A stretch of DNA of 41,818 nt, from IMG/VR virus record IMGVR_UViG_3300028800_000171, positions 1 to 41,818 of that record. The stretch is one strand, 5' to 3'. Both the position numbers and the translations under genes were made by a program. This document shows positions 25,510 to 31,612 of this stretch, in pieces. Source of the stretch: a virus. The notes beneath the pieces were generated by a model. It was not told where the DNA came from. It saw nothing but the letters and a program-made list of their open reading frames with translations, and did not search any database. Each line of letters opens with the position of its first letter. Positions within the stretch are counted from its first letter, which is position 1.

Positions 25510-28323
25510 TTATTGGTGCGGAGGTAAAGACTTACTCTTGCTGTCTGTACTTATGCTCCCCATTCCTGATCTGTCAAGTGCCTTCTGAAGGACCTTGTCA
25601 AGTTTACCGATCGCGATGTTGAATCCGTCAACGTTGAGTCCCTTCTCGCCGCCAGCAGCTCTACCCGCAGCGGTTGTAGCACTCTTCTCCATGTTCGGCA
25701 TTGCCTTCTCTAAACCTTCGAACGCTACAGTGAGCTTGCCGATAGCAGCTGAAGCGCCGCCTAAGTTCTGCGCAGCAGTCTGAGCTGCAGTGCTCAACTG
25801 TTCAAAGCCCATGGTGCGCATCTTATCGAGCTGCGTCCTCATCGAGTTGTCAGTGGCAATAGTCATCGCAGCTGTACCAGCTGGTGCATTAGGATTGGTC
25901 TTCTGAGTAGCTCCGGTAACAGCAGCGAATAGCTCTGGTCCCTTCATGCCTTGTAATCCTGCAACCTGGCTAAGTGCAAGTCTTTGATCTTCTGGTAACT
26001 CGTCGAAACTCTTACCAGCTCTAGCAGCCTTCAACACTGAACCCTTGTCGTAGTTCACTGCGAATCCAGATCCTTTACCTTCAAGGAGCGTCATCTGACG
26101 ATCTTCGATAAGTGCAGATAGAAGTTTGCCTGAGTCTCTACCTCTCATGTCCACACCAGACTTCGTCAACGCATCGCGCTGCTTATCTGGAGACATACCT
26201 TGCAGAGACATCAATGTCTGTGTGTCGATACCTTGAGCTAAGATACTAGATACACCACCTAGTCCGGTCGTGCCTCTAATTCTAGCTGTAGCAACCATAC
26301 CTGCGTAGCTTACATCTGTGTTGGTGCCGATCGACTGAATTCTGTCTTGGATAGACGCTGCACGCTCAAGTGCTGCTTCCTTGTTAGGAGTATCTTTACC
26401 GATACCGGCCATCAAGAGAGATGCTGCGGCAGAGGTTGTATCAATGCCTAACGCTCTTCCTGAAGAGGTAGCAGCCATCTGAGCCGTATGGTCAGCTACT
26501 GCATTTAATGCCTTGGAAGAATCTAATCCCTTGCCTAATGCAACTTCAAGAACACCTGCTAACGCTGTTTGAGGATTGTTAGCTCCTGCTCCAGCGAGTG
26601 CAGACATGCGCTGCATGTTCTCTTGCATTGTTCCTAAGCCGCGAGACTCAAGACCACGAGCTGCAAAGATCTGACTCTCGTTGAATGTGCTGCCCATGTT
26701 AGCAACACCCATCTGAGCCATCTGAGCCATCTGTTCAGGGCTCATTCTAGCAGCAGTCATGCGTGTCATAGTACTGTCTGAGATACTTCTTCTTAGAAAG
26801 TTCTCACCTGCACCACCCATGCCGATAGCAGCAGAGCCCATGCCAACGCCGAAGTCTCTGAAGCCTTGCATTTGCTCAGCTCCAACTGCATTGATAGCTC
26901 TACCAACTTCTAATCTTGCTTGACGAGCAGCGATGTCCGCCTGTCCACCGCTAACTCCGCGAGCCAAGTCAGATCCTGCAACAGCGGTGGTCGCGACACC
27001 CTCCATCGTGTTGATGATGCCTTTTTCTCTGTTAGCTTGTGCAGCGCTTGTGGATAGAGCATTCTCACCGGCATTCAAGGTGGATGCTATATCGACTACA
27101 CCTGCAGCTGTCTGAACCATTCCGCCAGCAAGCTGTGCGCTCACTGCTGTGTTAGCTGCACCCTTTAAGGATGCACCGAAACCTTCAGCTCCACTAAACT
27201 GGGATAGGAGCATGAGAGACGCGATGTCTCCGCTTGCTGCTGACTTGTATGTTTGATACTTCTGATTCTCGAAGCTTGCATATCCTGTAGCATTCTGAGC
27301 TTGAGCTAACCTTTGGTTAACACCAATCTGTTGAACAGCTCCCGCTGCGGCACCAAAACCCGCTTGAGCGATGTTAGCGTACGCCATGAACGAATCACGT
27401 CCACCACGACCACCACCGCCACCAGCCATAGCATCTTGAGTCTTACCTAAATTCTCAGCAGTCTTCTCTGCCTTCTTCTGTAAATCGTCGAGGTTTGTCG
27501 CGCCCTTCTTGGCAGCGTCCTCTAATTCTTTAAGCGCATCGACAAGTTTCTTAGCTTGATTGGCTTCAAGCTCCTGAAGCTGTCCCATGCTTAGGTTCTT
27601 TAACCTACCGCCGCTTTCATTGGATTGTCCAAGCAGTGTCGCTGCTGCTTGTCCCTTTGCAGCAAGTGCGGACATCCTAGATTCTGGATCCATGCCGAGC
27701 TGTCTCTGCAAACGCATTGCAGAGTTGATGGGAGCCATCTCTCTAGCTTTGTCTTGAAGCTGCCTGTCAATGAGACCAAGCTCGCTCATCCTTTGAGGAT
27801 CAACGCCACGCTTAGATAGAAGACCTTCAGTGACCTCGCTTGCTCTACCCCTGAGAGAGTTCATCTCCCCGCGGATAGCTGCACTTCTAGATGCAAGAGA
27901 TCCGTACGGTGTTCCGACCATGCCTTGAGCCATGGCTTGTACGCCTTGGTCCTTGGACATCTCGTTTACCATACCGTTTATGCGGGTATCGTCGAATGCT
28001 CTGTTAACTTCGTTCTGAGCTTGCTGAGTGTAACGTTCTAGTCGGGCTTCTGCACCGATACGAATTCTAGGTTCAGTCCTAGATAACGTGTTTACGTTCT
28101 GCTTGTGAAATTTCTGGATGGGTTCATACTGGCGAGCTACGTCACCAAGATTCTCATAGACGTTTACACCTCTACGAGCTTCCTTAGCTTTTCTTCTAAG
28201 CTCACGTTCCTCTGCAGGAACTCTGTAGGCAGCTTGGCCAATCTCTGAGACGCGGTCTGTTAAGCTAGAACCTATCTCATTAGGATTGTTGCCGTTGTCG
28301 CTGCTGTTTGGGTCTTTAGCCAT
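25510..28323 (-). CDS. Tail tape measure protein
   Basis: 937 residues, Ala/Gly/Met/Gln-rich and largely helical. The N-terminal 300 residues are charged and heptad-like (TEVxxGLLSKRGVDPQRMSE; ALKELEDAAKKGATNLDDLQ; AEKTAENLGK). A GGGGGRGGRDSF hinge near 305 leads into a long small-residue, partly hydrophobic section (about 310-480). The C-terminus again has coiled-coil character. Gene position, directly after the two overlapping chaperone genes and one small gene, is diagnostic. At about 1.5 Å per residue, the rule for tape measures, the tail would be near 140 nm, if not processed. No lytic transglycosylase or peptidase motif was seen. Confidence 0.85.
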   Translation of the reverse strand: MAKDPNSSDNGNNPNEIGSSLTDRVSEIGQAAYRVPAEERELRRKAKEARRGVNVYENLGDVARQYEPIQKFHKQNVNTLSRTEPRIRIGAEARLERYTQQAQNEVNRAFDDTRINGMVNEMSKDQGVQAMAQGMVGTPYGSLASRSAAIRGEMNSLRGRASEVTEGLLSKRGVDPQRMSELGLIDRQLQDKAREMAPINSAMRLQRQLGMDPESRMSALAAKGQAAATLLGQSNESGGRLKNLSMGQLQELEANQAKKLVDALKELEDAAKKGATNLDDLQKKAEKTAENLGKTQDAMAGGGGGRGGRDSFMAYANIAQAGFGAAAGAVQQIGVNQRLAQAQNATGYASFENQKYQTYKSAASGDIASLMLLSQFSGAEGFGASLKGAANTAVSAQLAGGMVQTAAGVVDIASTLNAGENALSTSAAQANREKGIINTMEGVATTAVAGSDLARGVSGGQADIAARQARLEVGRAINAVGAEQMQGFRDFGVGMGSAAIGMGGAGENFLRRSISDSTMTRMTAARMSPEQMAQMAQMGVANMGSTFNESQIFAARGLESRGLGTMQENMQRMSALAGAGANNPQTALAGVLEVALGKGLDSSKALNAVADHTAQMAATSSGRALGIDTTSAAASLLMAGIGKDTPNKEAALERAASIQDRIQSIGTNTDVSYAGMVATARIRGTTGLGGVSSILAQGIDTQTLMSLQGMSPDKQRDALTKSGVDMRGRDSGKLLSALIEDRQMTLLEGKGSGFAVNYDKGSVLKAARAGKSFDELPEDQRLALSQVAGLQGMKGPELFAAVTGATQKTNPNAPAGTAAMTIATDNSMRTQLDKMRTMGFEQLSTAAQTAAQNLGGASAAIGKLTVAFEGLEKAMPNMEKSATTAAGRAAGGEKGLNVDGFNIAIGKLDKVLQKALDRSGMGSISTDSKSKSLPPHQ

Positions 28324-28329
28324 ATAGGC

Positions 28330-28665
28330 TTATTTTAACCTAAAAAGCCTAAAGAATCTGCCTATGATTGGAGTTGGGCTCAATGGTTGATCAACATTAT
28401 TGATCTGTCTGCAAGGGGTGACGTTGTTCACTACCAGCGTATTACCTAGGTTCAAATGGGAGCTCATACCTTCTAGCTGGGTATCGATCATGCCCTTGCT
28501 GATATTCTTGAGATTTGCACCCTGGGTAGTTGCCTTATAGCTATAAGGGTCTACCATGTACTTGACGGTCCCGTCGTTGGTGTACCTGTACTTTGAGTAT
28601 GGATTTGTGTGTAGGTTAGGCTTTTTCAAAGTCAAGCTCCAGATCTTCCCCGAACGACTCGCCAA
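28330..28665 (-). CDS. Small protein of unknown function between chaperone and tape measure
   Basis: 111 residues, basic and Asn/Tyr-rich (TNPYSKYRYTNDGTVKYMVD; PLSPTPIIGRFFRLFRLK). Its start overlaps the end of the 28616-29143 gene by 50 nt in another frame, and it ends 6 nt before the tape measure ATG. I do not recognise a family. The tight packing between chaperone and tape measure suggests a tail-assembly role or a minor tail component. Confidence 0.6.
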   Translation of the reverse strand: MASRSGKIWSLTLKKPNLHTNPYSKYRYTNDGTVKYMVDPYSYKATTQGANLKNISKGMIDTQLEGMSSHLNLGNTLVVNNVTPCRQINNVDQPLSPTPIIGRFFRLFRLK

Positions 28666-29143
28666 ACTGTTCCTTAGCTATGCGAAGCTGTTCTTCCATC
28701 CATTTAACGTTCTCAGGATTCTTTGTAGGATCCTCTTTTGGAGCAGCTTCCTCGCTTGCGGCCTTAGCCTTAAGCTTGTCGCGCTCCTGCTTCTCTTTAA
28801 GCTCAGCGGCTTCCATCTGCTCAGCCCAGTCAAGGTTAGCTTGATCCTTAGCCACTTCACTGTCAAGCTCTTCTTCCTTCAAGCGCTCTTCTTCAGCTGC
28901 TCTACGCTCAACACGATCATAGAACTCGTACAGAAGGTCTGCGAGTGTGTAAGATTCGAGTAGCGGATCTTTCAAAGGACGGTTATACTGCCTGGACCAC
29001 CAGCTCTTTAGAAAGAGTAGTAGCTGGCCTTCTTCGGTGAGTTCTGCGCGGGCGTTCTTGGCTGCAATGGCTCTTATTGAGTCTGCGATTCCGAGGTCGC
29101 TAATTCTTTGGGAGCTGCTAACTCCTTGACCTTCATTTTCCAT
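28616..29143 (-). CDS. Tail assembly chaperone (second, gpT-like position)
   Basis: 175 residues. Residues about 33-85 hold LTEEGQLLLFLKSWWSRQYN, RPLKDPLLESYTLADLLYEF, a motif I recognise from tape-measure chaperones of large myoviruses. The rest is a highly charged Glu/Lys/Ala helix (85-175). It overlaps the upstream chaperone by 70 nt and sits in its -1 frame, as gpG/gpGT pairs do. However, it has its own ATG with AGAGGATGA just upstream, and I see no good slippery heptamer, so separate initiation is more likely than frameshifting. Confidence 0.75.
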   Translation of the reverse strand: MENEGQGVSSSQRISDLGIADSIRAIAAKNARAELTEEGQLLLFLKSWWSRQYNRPLKDPLLESYTLADLLYEFYDRVERRAAEEERLKEEELDSEVAKDQANLDWAEQMEAAELKEKQERDKLKAKAASEEAAPKEDPTKNPENVKWMEEQLRIAKEQFGESFGEDLELDFEKA

Positions 29144-29466
29144 TCATCCTCTGCATCCAAAACCTTGTTGTACAGGATTACTAGAGCGTTCTCGTCCTTG
29201 ATCAAGCTGCCGCCCTGCGATTGCTTCCACCACTCAGGTCCGTCAATAACTTTTGCTCTCAGGTTTGCGAAGATCTCCGCAAGTCCTACAAGATCAGCTG
29301 ATGGGTTTGGGTAGCTACCTAGCAAGCGACTCTTCTCAAGCTCCATGGCATGTTTCTGGCCCATGGTGAGAATGCAGCGAACAGTAAACTGTCCATCATA
29401 CTTCTTGTAAGTCGTATCTCCCAAGACATCAACTTCAAACTGTGATTCGTTCTTTGGTAGTTCCAT
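29074..29466 (-). CDS. Tail assembly chaperone (first, gpG-like position)
   Basis: 130 residues. It opens with a short beta segment (ESQFEVDVLGDTTYKKYDGQ, FTVRCILTMGQKHAMELEKS) and continues helical to the end; the GDTTYKKYxGxF pattern is common in first chaperones of contractile tails. It follows the tube genes and precedes the tape measure, the standard place for proteins that bind and shield the tape measure before tube polymerisation. GAGG lies 9 nt before the ATG and a TATAAT box ends 19 nt before it. Confidence 0.75.
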   Translation of the reverse strand: MELPKNESQFEVDVLGDTTYKKYDGQFTVRCILTMGQKHAMELEKSRLLGSYPNPSADLVGLAEIFANLRAKVIDGPEWWKQSQGGSLIKDENALVILYNKVLDAEDEWKMKVKELAAPKELATSESQTQ

Positions 29467-29485
29467 CTATTAAACCTCGAGGACT

Positions 29486-29491
29486 ATTATA
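29486..29491 (-). promoter_or_regulatory. TATAAT box upstream of the first chaperone gene
   Basis: In GGTATAATAG on the minus strand, 19 nt before the ATG at 29466, in a 29-nt gap after the third tube gene. A -10-like element by sequence; no -35 is seen. Confidence 0.35.
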
Positions 29492-29495
29492 CCCT

Positions 29496-30167
29496 TTAGA
29501 TCTTAGGGAAAGGATTCGTAGTAGTACCGCCACCAGTTAGTGATCCAGGGATACCGGCAGGACCGGTAGAACCAAGAAGACGACTAGGCGCTGGAGGTGG
29601 TGAACCAGGCGAACTTGTAGGTGAAGTTGGAGCTGGCGAATCGTAGTTGTTCGATGGAGCTGGGCTCTTCTCGTCGATGAAGCCGATAGCTCTCCATCTC
29701 AAGGTTACCTGAGATAGCGAGTCAACTTTAAGCTCTTCAGAGCGTGTAACTATAACTGCCTTGTCGGTAGCAAAGATGATCTGGTTAGTTGCAGAGTCTC
29801 TTGCCTCGATGGATACGTAAGGTGCGAACAAGAATGATAGAACATCGGGTTGCCATCCTTGAGTACCAGCGCTTGTACCAGGAACGTGGAGTGCTGAGAT
29901 GCTTCCATCTACGCTAACCCTTTGAGGAGCAAGCTCGTAGGAAAGATAGTCGTCAACTGTGTTGATCTCTGTGTAGGTTGTATTAATATTCCAGGTAATA
30001 GCAAAGGCAAAACCAACGAGCTTCCCGTTGATCTTGAGCGTGCAGCGAGCGCCGCTCATGAACTTTGCATTTGGTCTGGTAGAGAATATGCCGGCTACAT
30101 TACCAGCAATGTTGTTTACTAGATTCTCTGCAAAACCCGGTGTATTGTCAAAACCTGTGCCTGCCAT
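29496..30167 (-). CDS. Tail tube paralogue 3, with Pro/Ser-rich C-terminal tail
   Basis: 223 residues. Residues about 35-165 match the two upstream tube proteins in layout: (S)GARCTLKINGKLVGFAFAI, a strand pair, an SVDGSISALHVPG turn, and a final barrel strand ending in WRAIGFIDE. Residues 168-223 are a low-complexity tail rich in Pro, Ser and Gly (PAPTSPTSSPGSPPPAPSR) not present in the other two. It starts 3 nt after the second tube gene, with an AT-rich leader and no Shine-Dalgarno sequence. It may be a tube-end or hub-proximal variant (like T4 gp54/gp48 versus gp19), but that is inference. Confidence 0.75.
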   Translation of the reverse strand: MAGTGFDNTPGFAENLVNNIAGNVAGIFSTRPNAKFMSGARCTLKINGKLVGFAFAITWNINTTYTEINTVDDYLSYELAPQRVSVDGSISALHVPGTSAGTQGWQPDVLSFLFAPYVSIEARDSATNQIIFATDKAVIVTRSEELKVDSLSQVTLRWRAIGFIDEKSPAPSNNYDSPAPTSPTSSPGSPPPAPSRLLGSTGPAGIPGSLTGGGTTTNPFPKI

Positions 30168-30170
30168 AAA

Positions 30171-30782
30171 TTATGAATTCTGCTGTCCTGTGCCAGATGC
30201 GTTTGCTTGATATGCATCACCGTCTACGTAGAGAGCGACAAACTCAAACCTGTCCAAACCTGGACTTCTCTTATTCAAACTAAAATCTGCTCTAGTTATA
30301 CGAGCACTTCTAACCTTGATAACACCGAGTGGATCGCCGTTAGGTTGCTTCTGATAAACTTCGATATCGAACGTTGTACCCTGTGAGTATGTACTTGGGT
30401 CAAGAGCTTCGTTAGCTCTACCGTCTGTACCACCGGATAATGGATTACCTAGGACTGATGGGAGATTGCTGAGTACTCCGCCGCCCCATACGCTGCCCCA
30501 GTTACCAACGCCGTTACCGGCATCGCTTGGGCTTACGCCGTTTGGTGGAGTCCCACCGATGTTGGCTTCTGCATTGTGGACGTACCTGATGATCGAGAAA
30601 CCGCCCGCAACGTTGTATCCTAGGGGCTCAACTGAGACGCCCTCGTACATGCCGAGAACCTTTGGGGTCTGATGCATGATCTGAACGGAGCACGTGAAAT
30701 CTGAGCAGAAGGCAACAGTCTTGCCGTTCAGCTTGATCTTAGCATTTGCTCCTGTAACGAAAAAGGGTCTTACACCAGCCAT
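30171..30782 (-). CDS. Tail tube paralogue 2
   Basis: 203 residues. Clear paralogue of the 30875-31450 product: both begin MAG, F(I/V)TGANAKI, a TVAF or VTFAY strand, M(G)xYE(G/A)VSxEP, NVAGGFSIIRY or SVSGELSVVRY, and a central Gly/Asn-rich loop, and both end in a strand with R(A)DFSLNKRSPGLDRFEFV or similar. The ATG follows an upstream terminator and has no Shine-Dalgarno sequence; TATAAT ends exactly 6 nt before it, which would make the A of ATG the natural +1. Confidence 0.8.
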   Translation of the reverse strand: MAGVRPFFVTGANAKIKLNGKTVAFCSDFTCSVQIMHQTPKVLGMYEGVSVEPLGYNVAGGFSIIRYVHNAEANIGGTPPNGVSPSDAGNGVGNWGSVWGGGVLSNLPSVLGNPLSGGTDGRANEALDPSTYSQGTTFDIEVYQKQPNGDPLGVIKVRSARITRADFSLNKRSPGLDRFEFVALYVDGDAYQANASGTGQQNS

Positions 30783-30788
30783 ATGTAA

Positions 30789-30794
30789 ATTATA
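30789..30794 (-). promoter_or_regulatory. TATAAT box 6 nt before the tube paralogue 2 ATG
   Basis: Lies between the terminator at 30812-30846 and the ATG at 30782. Exactly 6 nt separate the hexamer from the ATG, so a standard -10 would start transcription at the A of ATG (leaderless). No Shine-Dalgarno sequence is visible. Confidence 0.35.
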
Positions 30795-30811
30795 AGTTGA
30801 AAGGGGTTAAC

Positions 30812-30846
30812 TTAAAATAAAAGGGACAGCCCTTGCGAGCTGTCCC
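30812..30846 (-). terminator. Intrinsic terminator after tube paralogue 1
   Basis: Perfect 8-bp stem, plus-strand GGGACAGC (30823-30830) with GCTGTCCC (30839-30846), loop of 8. Read on the minus strand it is followed by a T-rich run (CTTTTATTTTAAG) at 30822-30812. It sits about 30 nt after the stop of the 30875-31450 gene. Confidence 0.85.
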
Positions 30847-30874
30847 CAGTATTGACTTAATTGAACTAAAGAGC

Positions 30875-31450
30875 TTAGCTGAGGTCGACGTCGCCCGAAG
30901 AACCAGCTTGAAACGAATCATCATAGCCAAGGATGCCTACGAAGCTTAGTCTGTCAACAAGGATTCCTCTCTTGTTGATACCAGCCGTCTTGCGGTTGAA
31001 GCGGCAGTCGGTGATGGTGATAACAGCACCGCTTGTTGGAGCACCTGCGTTAGTCTCTGCTGGAGACGTAGTAGCTGGGTTTCCAGAAGCAATCTTCTGA
31101 TAGACGTTCAAGTCCCATGTTTGCGAGATAAGCATATTCGCTGGGTTGATTTCGTCTGCACCGTTTCCACCGGTCTTGAAGTTAACGTTACCTAGACCGT
31201 TGCCGTTCACTGCAGCACCAGCCATGTTGTTAGCATTTGCGATGCCTGTGTAACGAACTACGCTCAGCTCACCACTCACAGAGTAGTTAACTGGTTCGTT
31301 CGACACTGCTTCGTAACGGCCCATGGTTTCGATAGGAACTGTGTCCACGACCACTGCGTACGATACGTCTGAAGCGTATGCGAAGGTTACACCACCTGCG
31401 GTGATCTTAGCATTTGCGCCTGTAATAAATGAGGGTACTTTACCTGCCAT
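30875..31450 (-). CDS. Major tail tube protein (paralogue 1)
   Basis: 191 residues; AAGGATGAAAAT precedes the ATG. Sequence features: FITGANAKITAGGVTFAYAS, DVSYAVVVDTVPIETMGRYE, PVNYSVSGELSVVRYTG, a Gly/Asn/Ala loop, WDLNVYQK, and a last strand RLSFVGILGYDD. This is the tail tube barrel of contractile phages. It directly follows the sheath gene and is bracketed by intrinsic terminators, giving it its own short transcript, as expected for a high-copy structural protein. Of the three paralogues it is the best candidate for the main tube subunit. Confidence 0.8.
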   Translation of the reverse strand: MAGKVPSFITGANAKITAGGVTFAYASDVSYAVVVDTVPIETMGRYEAVSNEPVNYSVSGELSVVRYTGIANANNMAGAAVNGNGLGNVNFKTGGNGADEINPANMLISQTWDLNVYQKIASGNPATTSPAETNAGAPTSGAVITITDCRFNRKTAGINKRGILVDRLSFVGILGYDDSFQAGSSGDVDLS

Positions 31451-31540
31451 ATTTTCATCCTTGCCAGTTCGGTTCTGGCCTACCTAGAATTTAACTCCAC
31501 AACATTGTGGATTAACTTAAAGATACCATGTCCTGAGTTA

Positions 31541-31580
31541 AACAAAAAGAAAGGCCCCAGTAGGTTTCCCTACCAGGGCC
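31541..31580 (-). terminator. Intrinsic terminator after the sheath gene
   Basis: Hairpin with arms GGCCC (31553-31557) and GGGCC (31576-31580), continued inside by GTAGG/CCTAC across a CA/CA mismatch. On the minus strand it is followed by TTTCTTTTTGTTT (31552-31541). It lies 33 nt after the sheath stop codon. Confidence 0.85.
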
Positions 31581-31612
31581 CGCATCATACCACCGGAGTG
31601 ATATGAGGACTA

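Noticed and set aside
28556-28963. Hydrophobic 135-residue plus-strand frame
   Set aside because: Antisense to two overlapping tail genes; the Leu/Phe-rich look results from reading Lys/Glu codons in reverse.
29074-29143. Programmed -1 frameshift between chaperones
   Set aside because: Frame relation fits, but no heptamer in the correct phase was found and the second gene has its own start signal. Left as a question, not annotated as a feature.
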